Positions 21,022 through 32,194 of a stretch of DNA of 64,000 bases are shown one piece after another. This stretch comes from Opitutia bacterium (GTDB lineage: Bacteria > Verrucomicrobiota > Verrucomicrobiia > Opitutales > Coraliomargaritaceae): NCBI GenBank assembly GCA_029252625.1, contig JAQXBA010000173.1:1-64000 (forward strand). Direction: 5' to 3'. Below the pieces are notes generated by a model. The model had not been told where the DNA came from and made no database searches. It was given only the letters and a program-made list of their open reading frames with translations. The position numbers were made by a program, and so were the translations under genes. Every line of letters starts with the position of its first letter. Within the stretch, counting starts at the first letter, position 1.

Positions 21022-21300
21022 ATGAAAGACATCACAGATACAATCGTAGACAAAGAAGCGATCATCAAAGAGTTCGCTCTTAAAGAAGGCGACACAGGTT
21101 CATGCGAAGTGCAGGTTGCACTTCTCACAGCTCGTGTAAAGCACCTCACAGAGCACCTTCGTGGCAACCACAAGGACTTCCACTCTCGCCGCGGCCTGAT
21201 CGCAATGACAGCTCGTCGTCGTAAGCTGCTTGATTACCTCAAGCGCCAAGACTTCAATCGTTACACCGCGATTATTACCAAGCTGCAGCTTCGTCGCTAA
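21022..21300 (+). CDS. rpsO: 30S ribosomal protein S15
   Basis: Small ribosomal protein that binds the central three-way junction of 16S rRNA. Starting at the ATG at 21022 gives 92 residues, a normal S15 length is about 89. The signature [14 protein letters not shown], the conserved [15 protein letters not shown] and the C-terminal LLDYLKRQD make the assignment certain. A GTG 21 bases upstream opens the same frame but would add an extension not seen in S15. The gene is followed by its own terminator and then by pnp, the classic rpsO-pnp order. No Shine-Dalgarno sequence precedes the start. Confidence 0.98.
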   Translation: MKDITDTIVDKEAIIKEFALKEGDTGSCEVQVALLTARVKHLTEHLRGNHKDFHSRRGLIAMTARRRKLLDYLKRQDFNRYTAIITKLQLRR

Positions 21301-21319
21301 CCGAATCACTTTCCTTTCC

Positions 21320-21355
21320 ATGCCGGACTCTACTCGTGAGAGTCCGGCATTTTTC
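21320..21355 (+). terminator. Terminator after rpsO
   Basis: A 12-bp perfect stem ATGCCGGACTCT/AGAGTCCGGCAT with a seven-base loop is followed by TTTT. It lies 19 bases past the stop and separates rpsO from pnp. Confidence 0.9.
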
Positions 21356-21380
21356 ATTTAGGGAACTCACTTAGCGTGAC

Positions 21381-21457
21381 ACAGGCATTCCTGCCTGTGG
21401 TTTGAGTGACACAGGCAGAAATGCCTGTAATTCCCAGAAACAGACAGGAATGTCTGT
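21381..21457. repeat. Cluster of three REP-like palindromes
   Basis: Three 18-bp palindromes lie in tandem. The first, at 21381-21398, is ACAGGCA-TTCC-TGCCTGT. The second, at 21411-21428, is ACAGGCA-GAAA-TGCCTGT. The third, at 21440-21457, is ACAGACA-GGAA-TGTCTGT. Each has a 7-bp stem and a four-base loop, and in one orientation every loop fits GNRA. The first two are each preceded by GTGACAC-like sequence. They sit between the rpsO terminator and the pnp start. Confidence 0.85.
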
Positions 21458-21469
21458 ATCACACCAGAA

Positions 21470-21488
21470 GACCATGCCGATCATGGTC
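21470..21488 (+). other. Palindrome in the pnp leader
   Basis: GACCATG and CATGGTC form a 7-bp stem around CCGAT, 66 bases before the pnp start codon. A hairpin in this place is where RNase III and PNPase act in known pnp leaders, but no mechanism can be shown here. Confidence 0.4.
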
Positions 21489-21553
21489 GGCGGCAATTAG
21501 GGTCAAACTCCCGACATGCCGTTGAATGCATAAAGCAAAACACAAAGAAACGT

Positions 21554-23728
<2,175 letters not shown>

Positions 23729-23757
23729 TCGGACGCTGCAACACGTTTAACTCAAAA

Positions 23758-23785
23758 GCGGTCACCGAAAGGTGGCCGTTTTTTT
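23758..23785 (+). terminator. Terminator after pnp
   Basis: Stem GCGGTCACC/GGTGGCCGT (with G-T pairs) closed by a GAAA tetraloop is followed by seven T. It lies about 30 bases past the pnp stop. Confidence 0.88.
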
Positions 23786-23844
23786 GTAGACTCATCCAAG
23801 TTGATCAAAGTTAACGCCACTCACAACACCAGGCCTACTGGGGC

Positions 23845-23856
23845 TGGAGGGAGTCG
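23845..23856. repeat. 12-bp copy of part of tRNA-Gly T arm
   Basis: TGGAGGGAGTCG here matches exactly the 3' acceptor/T-arm part of the tRNA-Gly gene at 23949-23960. The two copies are in the same orientation 104 bases apart. The 90 bases between are GC-rich with small hairpins and no gene. The match may be a tRNA remnant or chance. Confidence 0.35.
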
Positions 23857-23939
23857 TTCCGAGGCCGCAGGCCGACAAGACCGGGCACGCAGTGAACCGG
23901 ACCACCGCAGGTGAGACAACCGAAAGTCGTACCACAAGG

Positions 23940-24014
23940 TGGTGCGGGTGGAGGGAGTCGAACCCTCGTCTCAACCTTGGGAAGGTCACATAATAGCCGT
24001 TATACGACACCCGC
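23940..24014 (-). tRNA. tRNA-Gly (anticodon CCC)
   Basis: A 75-base minus-strand tRNA including encoded CCA. The acceptor stem is GCGGGTG/CACCCGC. The anticodon arm TGACC-TTCCCAA-GGTTG gives anticodon CCC, which reads GGG. The T arm GAGGG-TTCGACT-CCCTC is perfect. Confidence 0.94.
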
Positions 24015-24101
24015 ACTGCAATAGCGGCTGACTAAGTGTGGATTGCGGATCATCGTCAATTCGGAAAAGATGGCAGTGACTGAAGTAGGTAGGGTTCAGC
24101 A

Positions 24102-24119
24102 GACGGCGCGGAGGCCGTC
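24102..24119. repeat. GC-rich palindrome between two tRNA genes
   Basis: GACGGC-GCGGAG-GCCGTC forms a 6-bp stem and is followed by CCTCCC. On the minus strand it reads AGGGACGGC, like the palindrome at 13850-13864. Confidence 0.5.
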
Positions 24120-24140
24120 CCTCCCGAGACTCTCAGCATA

Positions 24141-24168
24141 AAAAGACCCGCTCCGAGGAGCGGGTCTT
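24141..24168 (-). terminator. Terminator of tRNA-Tyr
   Basis: A stem of up to 12 bp (AAGACCCGCTCC with GGAGCGGGTCTT, allowing a small loop) ends on the minus strand in TTTTT. It follows the tRNA-Tyr 3' end by five bases, so tRNA-Gly downstream is probably a separate transcript. Confidence 0.88.
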
Positions 24169-24172
24169 AAAA

Positions 24173-24257
24173 TGGTGGTGAGAGCCGGATTCGAACCAGC
24201 GAACTCAAAGAGAATAGATTTACAGTCTACGTGCTTTAGCCACTTGCATATCTCACC
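24173..24257 (-). tRNA. tRNA-Tyr (anticodon GTA)
   Basis: An 85-base class II tRNA on the minus strand with encoded CCA. The acceptor stem is GGTGAGA/TCTCACC. The anticodon arm GTAGA-CTGTAAA-TCTAT gives anticodon GTA. A long variable arm follows and the T arm is GCTGG-TTCGAAT-CCGGC. Confidence 0.95.
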
Positions 24258-24406
24258 AAAGGGAAAGCTCGGGACTGTAGGAGTGTTTTGCGGCTTGCCA
24301 AGTAATTTTTTCAAATTTCTACCGTGGATTCACAAAAGAGTTTTGCAATACCAGACCTCGCTGTCAGGAAGCCCCTCGACAGCTTTTCTTTTTGACTGTC
24401 TTAGAG

Positions 24407-26185
24407 ATGCCTAAAGAACGTTTTAGCCTGAATAATTTGCCGAACTGGATGCGAGGACGCTTTGATGACACTCAGCGGTTTCTAATGCTGTGCATCTGTG
24501 CAGGCGTGCTCTGTGGGCTGGTCGGAGTGAGCTTCCACTTGGCAATCACCGGAATTTTCGAGGCGCTGTTTCATTTTTACCAAGGTCTGGGCATTTGGGC
24601 GCTACCCGCCATGGTGCTATCACCGGCATTGGCAGGTCTGATTGTCGGCCTAATGATTTACCATGTCTCCCCCACTGCCAGTGGTTCGGGGATTCCTCAG
24701 ACTAAAGCGGCTTATTACCAGAATTTCGGTGTCATCAAGACCTCGGAAGCGTTTTGGCGCTTCATTATCGGCACCCTCTCGGTGGCCTTCGGTAATAGCT
24801 TGGGTCGTGAAGGACCGACGGTGCACATCTGTAGTGCGGTGTCTTCGAAGTTGGGTCGATTCTTCGGCTTGGGCAAGCTGCGCGTGCAAGCGATGATTCC
24901 AGTCGGCATGGGCGCGGGTATTTCGGCAGCGTTCAACGCGCCAATCGCAGCCATCACGTTTGTATTTGAAGAGCTGCTCGACAATTTCAGTAGTAAAGCC
25001 TTGGGGGGCATCCTCATTGCAGTAGTGGTCGCCGCGGTCGTCGAACGTACTTTGCTTGGCGAACATGCCGCCCTGCAGGCGGACACCACCTTCTTTCATA
25101 CATCGTGGTGGATGCTCATCTGCTTGGTGATGGGCCCGATTGCTGGCTTGATAGGCCACCTATTTACACAATCCCTACTCAAGTTACGCGCTCATTTTAA
25201 ACAATGGCAGACCATTCCAAATTGGGCAAAGCCGGCACTCGGCGGCCTGAGCGTCGGACTCGTGGGAGTCACGGTGTATCACTTCAGTGGCGGCAATTTA
25301 GGCGTCTTTAGTATCGGCTATACGGATCTCAATGCTGCTCTGAATGGCAATCTAACCTGGACAGTCATTCTGCTATTACTAGTCGGCAAGTTGGTGGCGA
25401 CAACGGTATGCTACGCATCTGGCAGTAGTGGTGGTATTTTCGCTCCCGTCATCTTCATCGGCAGTATGATTGGCGGTTTATTTGGAGTCGTGCTAGTGCG
25501 CTTCGGCGCCGACCCCTCTGTCGCGGCCGGTGCTGCCCTACTTGGCACCGGTGCCTTTTTTGCAGCCGTGATTCGTTGTCCACTGACGTCCGTCATCATC
25601 ATTTTTGAGATGACCGCCAATTATTCACTGATCTTGCCGTTGATGATCGGCAACTTTTTGGCCCACCTGATCTCTGCCAAGTTAAGCCCCGTGCCCATTT
25701 ACGACGCGCTGCTACTACAAGACGGCATCAGTCTTAAAAAGCTACCGGCCTATCGAGGCGAACAAGACTGGCGAAACCTGCCGGTCAGCACGATCATGAC
25801 GCATGACTCCCTCACGGTAATCGGCACTTTAGACGCAGAAGGAAATCTGGAGCACATTAAAGCAGGTGGTCACAAGCACCATGGCTACCCAGTAGTCACA
25901 AAGTTCAACTCACAAGAACTTCTCGGTGTGATCACGCATCACGAGCTGGAAGAATTGGCGGCCGCGAATGACGAACAACTCATCAGCCAATGGATCGAAG
26001 GGCACAAGGTCATTGAAATCTATCCAGACAGTTCCATTCGTGATGCAGCCAATACACTGGTGATCAAAGACGTGCTACAAGCGCCAATCGTTAGTCGTAG
26101 CGATCCGACCAAACTGCTGGGCATCGTCACACTGCACGATATCGCCCGCCAGCAAAATGCGATTGAAGAAACGATCGAGCGCTAA
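24407..26185 (+). CDS. ClC-type chloride channel/antiporter with CBS pair
   Basis: This polytopic inner-membrane protein of the ClC family has a cytoplasmic C-terminal CBS-domain pair. The ClC signatures are all present: GSGIP (about 90), GREGPTVH with the gating Glu, AAITFVFEELLDNFS with the inner proton-path Glu pair and SGGIFAPV. Both glutamates argue for a Cl-/H+ exchanger rather than a channel. CBS domains occupy about 455-585. The product from the ATG at 24407 is 592 residues. A TTG 15 bases upstream is an alternative. It is encoded downstream of the oppositely oriented tRNA-Tyr and is probably monocistronic. Confidence 0.93.
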   Translation: MPKERFSLNNLPNWMRGRFDDTQRFLMLCICAGVLCGLVGVSFHLAITGIFEALFHFYQGLGIWALPAMVLSPALAGLIVGLMIYHVSPTASGSGIPQTKAAYYQNFGVIKTSEAFWRFIIGTLSVAFGNSLGREGPTVHICSAVSSKLGRFFGLGKLRVQAMIPVGMGAGISAAFNAPIAAITFVFEELLDNFSSKALGGILIAVVVAAVVERTLLGEHAALQADTTFFHTSWWMLICLVMGPIAGLIGHLFTQSLLKLRAHFKQWQTIPNWAKPALGGLSVGLVGVTVYHFSGGNLGVFSIGYTDLNAALNGNLTWTVILLLLVGKLVATTVCYASGSSGGIFAPVIFIGSMIGGLFGVVLVRFGADPSVAAGAALLGTGAFFAAVIRCPLTSVIIIFEMTANYSLILPLMIGNFLAHLISAKLSPVPIYDALLLQDGISLKKLPAYRGEQDWRNLPVSTIMTHDSLTVIGTLDAEGNLEHIKAGGHKHHGYPVVTKFNSQELLGVITHHELEELAAANDEQLISQWIEGHKVIEIYPDSSIRDAANTLVIKDVLQAPIVSRSDPTKLLGIVTLHDIARQQNAIEETIER

Positions 26186-26195
26186 GCGGGACCGT

Positions 26196-27473
26196 TTAGT
26201 CTAGCTCTCGAATCGATAGATTACGAAAGGCGACGCCCTTACCGTGCCCAGCAAATCCAAGGTGCCCTGTATCAGGAATCTCCGAATTAAACTTTGGACT
26301 CTTAAATTCGGTGATCTTTGAAAGGTCGGCATCGACAATGGTCGTTCCGTTGAGCTGGACTTCGATCGTGCTACCCTGCACCCGCACGACTTGATAGTTC
26401 CATTCACCAACAGGGCGTAAGTAGCCGCGTGCAGCGGCGGCTTTGCCGTAAACACTGCCGTGATACTGCCGAGCATCCAAATCCGAATATTTCGCAGCAG
26501 TGTCATCCAGCACTTGGAGTTCACACATTCCCACATAGGCAGGATTCCCCTTACCTGGGTAGCGAATGGCTAAGCCATTATTCCCTCCAGCAGGCAGTTT
26601 GAACTCTAGTTTAAACACAAAGTCACTGTATGTGCGCTCAGTGAAGATATTGCCTCCCTTGAGACTGATCACGCTATCGTCGACAATGTTGTATTGCGCA
26701 AGCGATCCAGCCCACCCAGTAAAATCTTTACCGTTAAAAATAGATTCGAAGCCGTCGTCGTCCAACTGACTCAGCAGTTCATTCGCCTCTTGCGCTTTGA
26801 TTTCACGGATGAAGATGTTGCGCCAGTGAATGGCTCCACCATGCGTTTGTAGATGGATCGGACCGGTCTTTTGGATCGGAGTTTTTCCGCGACTCCAGTA
26901 GTTACGCATTACCGCGCCGTCCACGACGAGTTGGTCATTGAGAGATACCCAGACGCGGCTGCCAACCATACGGACGTGGACCTGATTCCATTCGCCAAAT
27001 GCGCGATCGGCATGCACGAGCGGGTCTTTACCTGCGGCGCCTCTGCCGTTGTTCCATAGGCCGCCGGAACCTGTCTTGGCTCCGAATCTCCATTTGCCGC
27101 CCGCTTCGGTGGTATCCCAGATCTGCACCTGTGGATTACCACGTAGGTAGATGCCACTGTCTGCTTTGGCGACTGTTTTATACTCAAGCATGAGTTCGAA
27201 GTCGCCATAGTCCTGGTCGGTGGTAGCAAAGGGGCCTTTACCGTTGTTGATGAGCACACCGTCTGCAACCGACCAGTGCTTCAGGAATTCGGCCTGCTGC
27301 CCAGCAATCGCTTGTGTGCGATCCTGGGATTTGTTTGTTTTGTGAGGGTCGTTGCCATGCCAGCCAGCGAGATCACTACCATTGAAAAGAGCGGTAAACC
27401 CTTCAGGTGGACTCGCAGCCAACAAAGGGGCAACCAATAGTAATAACGTGGGTAATATTAAGTATTTTTTCAT
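26196..27473 (-). CDS. Exported protein with two 3-keto-disaccharide hydrolase (DUF1080) domains
   Basis: The 425-residue protein has a signal peptide (MKKYLILPTLLLLVAPLLAA) and two tandem DUF1080 modules. The first starts at GFTALFNGSDLAGWHG (about 25) and the second at GFESIFNGKDFTGWAGS (about 243). Both have the lectin-like jelly-roll pattern with conserved YLRGNPQVQIWD-type and LAIRYPGKGNP-type strands. Family members cleave 3-keto-glycosides, the products of dehydrogenase action on sugars. It is the last gene of a four-gene operon and its start codon overlaps the preceding gene by four bases. The exported location pairs it with the Tat-exported Gfo/Idh protein of the same operon. Confidence 0.9.
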   Translation of the reverse strand: MKKYLILPTLLLLVAPLLAASPPEGFTALFNGSDLAGWHGNDPHKTNKSQDRTQAIAGQQAEFLKHWSVADGVLINNGKGPFATTDQDYGDFELMLEYKTVAKADSGIYLRGNPQVQIWDTTEAGGKWRFGAKTGSGGLWNNGRGAAGKDPLVHADRAFGEWNQVHVRMVGSRVWVSLNDQLVVDGAVMRNYWSRGKTPIQKTGPIHLQTHGGAIHWRNIFIREIKAQEANELLSQLDDDGFESIFNGKDFTGWAGSLAQYNIVDDSVISLKGGNIFTERTYSDFVFKLEFKLPAGGNNGLAIRYPGKGNPAYVGMCELQVLDDTAAKYSDLDARQYHGSVYGKAAAARGYLRPVGEWNYQVVRVQGSTIEVQLNGTTIVDADLSKITEFKSPKFNSEIPDTGHLGFAGHGKGVAFRNLSIRELD

Positions 27474-28549
27474 AATTCTATAGTCTTTCCAGTTCTAAAG
27501 CTTTCATCCGCCGCAGCGACAATGCGCATTGAATTTAACGCGGCATCGAGCTGTTCATCGACGTCTAAATCTTCACGAATCGTGCGCAGGAAAGCTTCCT
27601 GCTCACGTAAACACAGCCCATCGTGGTCGGGCTCATCATCTAATCGAATAATTTCATCGGCTCGCGCCAGTGTGCCGTCTTCATTCAATCTACCATGATG
27701 CACACGGATACACTGCGTCTGTGTATGGACATCGACATTGGCACTCTGCCCCTGCGATGAAGCCTGTTCCGCCACAATCGAAGCCGAACCCTTCGGCCCA
27801 ACCACATCTTTGATGAAGAAGGCGGTCTCACTCATCATCGGCCCCCAACCTGCCTCATACCACCCGACGGAGCCGTCGTCAAAGGTGACCTGCAGATGGC
27901 CGTAATTGATTTTCCCTTCAGGCAGATCATCCGTCAGACGCACGCCCAGTCCAGAAACGCGCAGCGGTCGAGCGCGGGTCATTTGACACATCGCATCCAC
28001 GTAGTGCACTCCACAATCAACGACTGGCGAGATACTAGACATCAAATTCTTATGCGTCTCCCACTGTGCCCCCGTAGACTGCTGATTGAGGTTCATACGC
28101 ATTACCAGCGGCTTTCCCAAATGACGAGCTTGCTCAATGAACGTCATCCATGAGGGATGAACCCGCAAGATGTAGCCCGCCACAAGTTTGCGGTTCTTCT
28201 CTTTAGCCAACGCGACCAGTTCCTCTGCTGCGGCTACGCTGTCGGCAATCGGCTTTTCGGTAAAGACATCACACCCCGCTAACAATGCCGCACGTGCATA
28301 GGGCGCATGCGTATCGGGATACGAGGAGATGCACACGGCGTCGGGTTGGCACTCCGCCAGGGCGGATTCGAAGTCGCCAAACTCGGGATAATTGCCTCCG
28401 AGTTCACGGTTCAGAGCCGCCCGCGATTCTGGCGAGCGGGTGCAGATGCCAACGATTTCAAAGCCATCAAGCTGATGATACGCGAGCGCATGCGACCGGC
28501 CCATGTGACCTGCACCAACGCACAAGATTCTAATAGGTGTGTGTGACAT
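27470..28549 (-). CDS. Gfo/Idh/MocA-family oxidoreductase, cytoplasmic
   Basis: NAD(P)-dependent sugar or cyclitol dehydrogenase family. The Rossmann motif GAGHMGRSHALAYHQ is at residues 12-26 and the catalytic-region motif TEKPIADS (EKP) is near residue 98. From ATG 28549 the product has 359 residues and no signal peptide. An upstream frame to 28675 would run into the preceding gene and is rejected. Only four bases separate it from the preceding stop, and it overlaps the next gene by four bases (ATGA). It probably oxidises or reduces a sugar intermediate in the cytoplasm after uptake by the MFS transporter of the same operon. Confidence 0.92.
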   Translation of the reverse strand: MSHTPIRILCVGAGHMGRSHALAYHQLDGFEIVGICTRSPESRAALNRELGGNYPEFGDFESALAECQPDAVCISSYPDTHAPYARAALLAGCDVFTEKPIADSVAAAEELVALAKEKNRKLVAGYILRVHPSWMTFIEQARHLGKPLVMRMNLNQQSTGAQWETHKNLMSSISPVVDCGVHYVDAMCQMTRARPLRVSGLGVRLTDDLPEGKINYGHLQVTFDDGSVGWYEAGWGPMMSETAFFIKDVVGPKGSASIVAEQASSQGQSANVDVHTQTQCIRVHHGRLNEDGTLARADEIIRLDDEPDHDGLCLREQEAFLRTIREDLDVDEQLDAALNSMRIVAAADESFRTGKTIEL

Positions 28550-28553
28550 ATTA

Positions 28554-29870
28554 TTAATAGCTCGTGCGGTGTGTGCGGCTGACAAGTTGATTGGCTGCTT
28601 CGTTATTTGTGAAACGCATGTTTGCGCCATCCCACTGCAAGGTTTGTCCAGGGAAGCGATTACCGACCACGCCAAGCAGGACTGTGGACGTCAAAGGGCC
28701 AGCATACTCAAAGGCGGCACTGCATGTGCCATTCCCCATACCAGCATCCACCCATTGGTGATAATGATTAACGGGTTTTAATTCAGGCTTAACCACAGAC
28801 CCAAGCAAGCTACGAGGCAGCGGCTGTGGCCCAGACATATGGGGCATCAGCAAACGATGTCCGTCCTCACCAATATACATCGCTCCTTGAGACGGCAGCT
28901 TCTTGCCCGCTTCGAGTTGGAGATCCGGATTCGTCTGCCCCTCTGCTTTCGGCGCATCTGCGCCGTCGAACCAAGTCATCCGTAAGGAGTCAGCGGTATG
29001 TTTCGTGCCAGCAAACTCCAATTCGACGGTGTTCTTTATTGGGTGCAATAAATTATTCGGTTCTCGGCAAGACACCCGAACAAAACGAGGCGCAGAAAGA
29101 TCCAGCGCGGAGTATGGGGTGTCGATAATATGAATCCCCATATCGCCGAGCGTGCCACAGCCAAAGTCGAGACTCTTCCGCCACTTCCCGGGATGGTATT
29201 TACCCTTGAGATACGGGCGAGCAGCTGCGGATCCTAACCACAGATCCCAATCAAGCGTCTCTGGAATCGTATCAGAGCCAGAATAGGCGGGTCCGTCATC
29301 GCCCCAGGTCTTATTTGACCACACATACACCTTACTCACCTTACCAATAATCCCCTGCTGCAGAAGGTCGACCGTCATGCGATTGCCACTACTGGAATGC
29401 AGCTGGATGCCCATCTGGGTAACTAGGCTCTTCTCTTTCGCCAGTGCCGCCAATTCGTGGGCTTCGTCAATCTCATGCGTTAACGGCTTCTGGCAATAGA
29501 CCGCCTTGCCCATATTCATCGCCATCAAGGTCGCAGAATAGTGCGTGTGGTCCGGAGTGGAAATCACCACGCCGTCCACCTTATCGCCGAGCGTGCGAAG
29601 CATCTCACGGTAATCGGCAAAACGAGCCGCGTCGGCGAAACCCTTGCCCGCCCCATTCAGTCGATTGCGATCCACATCCGCCAGCCCCACGACTTGGACA
29701 TTCGGATGCTTCGAGACCTGTCGCAAGTCTCCACCCCCCATACCTCCCACACCGATGTGAGCCGTGCAAAACCGACTATTCAGTGGGTTCGACCAAGCGC
29801 CCGTAGGCAGAATACTCCATCCGGCAAAGACTGCAGATGATTTAAGGAAATTACGGCGATTTACGTTCAT
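28554..29870 (-). CDS. Gfo/Idh/MocA-family oxidoreductase, Tat-exported
   Basis: The 438-residue protein begins with a twin-arginine signal ([19 protein letters not shown], with RRNFLK as the Tat motif), so it should reach the periplasm folded with its cofactor. The Rossmann motif [14 protein letters not shown] and the EKP-equivalent CQKPLTHEI identify the family. The C-terminal part with [18 protein letters not shown] is typical of the large exported Gfo/Idh subfamily of Bacteroidota and PVC bacteria. Such enzymes carry tightly bound NAD and oxidise glycosides to 3-keto forms or act in hydrolysis. It overlaps the MFS transporter gene by four bases upstream. Confidence 0.93.
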   Translation of the reverse strand: MNVNRRNFLKSSAVFAGWSILPTGAWSNPLNSRFCTAHIGVGGMGGGDLRQVSKHPNVQVVGLADVDRNRLNGAGKGFADAARFADYREMLRTLGDKVDGVVISTPDHTHYSATLMAMNMGKAVYCQKPLTHEIDEAHELAALAKEKSLVTQMGIQLHSSSGNRMTVDLLQQGIIGKVSKVYVWSNKTWGDDGPAYSGSDTIPETLDWDLWLGSAAARPYLKGKYHPGKWRKSLDFGCGTLGDMGIHIIDTPYSALDLSAPRFVRVSCREPNNLLHPIKNTVELEFAGTKHTADSLRMTWFDGADAPKAEGQTNPDLQLEAGKKLPSQGAMYIGEDGHRLLMPHMSGPQPLPRSLLGSVVKPELKPVNHYHQWVDAGMGNGTCSAAFEYAGPLTSTVLLGVVGNRFPGQTLQWDGANMRFTNNEAANQLVSRTHRTSY

Positions 29871-31285
29871 GATGTAGGACTTTCTTGTTTACGGTTATCT
29901 CTAAAAAAGATGAGGAATATCAGTAGAACCGCTCCGGCAAATGCGGTTGGCACGCCCCAAAGCGGCCTCCAATCAATCGCCTTGAGTTGCTCCTTACGGA
30001 GCTGAGGAATCGTCTCGGATCGGATACGATCAATTTGCGCCTGCACACTAGCGGACTCACTGCCGATCTGCTGCTCAACCAGCGTCTCGATCGTTGCCTG
30101 ATTCTCAGCAATCTCGGCGGCAAAGGCCTGCGAAGCCTCCGTGGTATAGCGCGTCTCAACCATGCCGGCGACTTGAGCACCAATAAACATCCCCAGCCCA
30201 AGCGTGAAGAATACCAACATCCCCTGAGCCTGACCGCGAATGGCCCGAGGAGCGATTCGATCGGTATAAATCTGCCCAGTCACGAAGAAGAAATCATAAC
30301 AAATTCCATGTAGTAAAATACCGCTCATGACCATCCACCGCACCTGATCCGGCGCTCCAAAGGCAAACAATGCGTAACGTGCGACCCAAGCCAGCATGCC
30401 GACAGCCAACATCCATTTCACGCCCAATCGCTTAAAAAAGAACGGCATGACCAGCATGAAGAACAGCTCAGACAATTGCCCGAGCGACATCGTCGCGCCG
30501 ATCACATCGCCCATCTTAAACATATCCTTGAGCGCTTGTAGAAACCCAAACTCACCGAAGTCACACATCTCCACCATGCGGCTGGTAATCTGATAATAGA
30601 AAGCCAGCGGGATGCAGATCAGCATCGAACAAAACATAAAGACCAAATACGAGCGGTTCTTCAGCAGCACGAGCGCATCCAATCCTAATAACTCCCGCAG
30701 AGACACCTTGCCCTGAGAAGTCGGCGGCGTATGCGGCAGAAAAAAGCTAAACGCCCCCAACACCAATGCAGAGGCCGCCACTAAATAAAACATGCTAATC
30801 TGGGTCCCCCACCCCAAATAGGACAGCGAAACACCGGCAACGATCCAACCAATCGTGCCCAAAACACGAATACGCGGAAACTGCTTCTCCGGATCCTGCA
30901 TATTGCGCAAGGCGACTGTGTTAGTCAGCGCCAGGGTGGGGTAATACGTCAGCATGTAGCCGAGGAAGACCCCATTTATAATAGTAGGTGACTGCCCCTG
31001 CGCCATACACACCGCAGCGGCAAACATCGTCAACCCGCCCACGAGGTGCATGATTCCCAACACTCGTTGCGCTGAGAAAAACCGATCCGCGATCATGCCG
31101 ACCAGAAACGGCGAAAGCATACCAGCGATCGGCCCCACGGAATACGTCCAGCCAAAGTCAGACGCCGTAAAGCCGATGGTTGCCAGATAGTTTGGAGCCG
31201 TCACATACCATGCTCCCCAGATAAAATACTGGAGAAACATCATGATCGAAAGCCGAAGCTGAATAGAGGAACTGAGGGCTAGCAT
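29867..31285 (-). CDS. MFS transporter, nucleoside:H+ symporter-like
   Basis: The 472-residue inner-membrane protein has about 12 predicted helices and matches the nucleoside:H+ symporter branch of MFS ([18 protein letters not shown] start; [16 protein letters not shown]-loop). An uncommon feature is an insert of about 60 polar residues (about 385-445, Glu/Gln/Arg-rich, coiled-coil-like) before the last helix. In these bacteria the family is often next to Gfo/Idh and DUF1080 genes, so a sugar or glycoside rather than a nucleoside may be the substrate. It is the first gene of the four-gene operon and follows the regulator gene by 62 bases. Confidence 0.9.
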   Translation of the reverse strand: MLALSSSIQLRLSIMMFLQYFIWGAWYVTAPNYLATIGFTASDFGWTYSVGPIAGMLSPFLVGMIADRFFSAQRVLGIMHLVGGLTMFAAAVCMAQGQSPTIINGVFLGYMLTYYPTLALTNTVALRNMQDPEKQFPRIRVLGTIGWIVAGVSLSYLGWGTQISMFYLVAASALVLGAFSFFLPHTPPTSQGKVSLRELLGLDALVLLKNRSYLVFMFCSMLICIPLAFYYQITSRMVEMCDFGEFGFLQALKDMFKMGDVIGATMSLGQLSELFFMLVMPFFFKRLGVKWMLAVGMLAWVARYALFAFGAPDQVRWMVMSGILLHGICYDFFFVTGQIYTDRIAPRAIRGQAQGMLVFFTLGLGMFIGAQVAGMVETRYTTEASQAFAAEIAENQATIETLVEQQIGSESASVQAQIDRIRSETIPQLRKEQLKAIDWRPLWGVPTAFAGAVLLIFLIFFRDNRKQESPTS

Positions 31286-31347
31286 GAATCACACTATAGC
31301 ATTTTTTCGCTACAGCGTCTTGTAAAATCAAGGCACGCTCATGTATA

Positions 31348-32103
31348 TTACAGCACAACCCTTCGCCCCTGCTTACGGTAGTCGCTCGGAGATGCGCCCA
31401 CCACTCGCTGAAAAACTCGGCTAAAATGGCTCTGATCATAAAAGCCGACCTCAGCAGCAATGGTAGCCACCGTATCATGCGTCGAAGAAAGTCGATGACA
31501 GGCCGCACTCACTCTGACATTTTGAATATGCTTAGTCGGAGTGATCTTAAACAATTGCCGGAAGCGCCGCTTAAACTGGCTCATCGACAAGTGAACCAAC
31601 TCAGCCAACTCATCAATTTTGATCGGTCGCGCATACTGTAAACGCACATATTCGAGCACCTCATTCATCTCCACATAGGGACGTAGCGCAGAATAAGAAT
31701 CCACGGCATTGCGAGCGATACAGCCCAACCCGATCATTTCACCTTCGCGCGAATAAAGCGGGACTTTCGTCACCACTCCCCAATTAATCGAATTATTCGG
31801 ATTCGGAGCCATCTCAATTTGATCAATGATGCTCTCACCCGTTTCAAAAACATGGCGATCATCCTTCATATACTCCCGAGCGCGGTCTTCCGTAAAAATA
31901 TCCAAGTCGGTTTTGCCGATCATCTCCAACTCAGTCTCGAAACCACACATCTTCACAGCGACCGGGTTCGCCAGCACCACACGCCCAGCCAGATCTTTCG
32001 CCACGAAATATACATCAGGCAAGCAATCAAAGAGCGACAGAAGTCCAGAACTGTGCAAACGCTCGCAGAACAAATCATGCACTTCTTGAGCCTCTTTATT
32101 CAT
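31348..32103 (-). CDS. PAS-AraC transcription regulator
   Basis: The 251-residue protein has an N-terminal PAS sensor domain (about 20-135, with LFDCLPDVYFVAKD and KMCGFETELEMIGKTDLDIF) and a C-terminal AraC double helix-turn-helix (about 150-250, ending EVGFYDQSHFSRVFQRVVG). PAS-AraC fusions are less common than cupin-AraC. The gene is upstream of and codirectional with the MFS-Gfo/Idh-DUF1080 operon, 62 bases away, so it is the likely regulator of that operon and may be cotranscribed. Its signal (small molecule, heme or redox) cannot be read from the sequence. Confidence 0.9.
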   Translation of the reverse strand: MNKEAQEVHDLFCERLHSSGLLSLFDCLPDVYFVAKDLAGRVVLANPVAVKMCGFETELEMIGKTDLDIFTEDRAREYMKDDRHVFETGESIIDQIEMAPNPNNSINWGVVTKVPLYSREGEMIGLGCIARNAVDSYSALRPYVEMNEVLEYVRLQYARPIKIDELAELVHLSMSQFKRRFRQLFKITPTKHIQNVRVSAACHRLSSTHDTVATIAAEVGFYDQSHFSRVFQRVVGASPSDYRKQGRRVVL

Positions 32104-32194
32104 CTGTTCATCAGCAGCGATCCGACCTAGAAAGACAAATACCTAGCGTTTCGACAAGCCTGATAATCAGCCCCGCCGAATTGCGCTATAAAGT

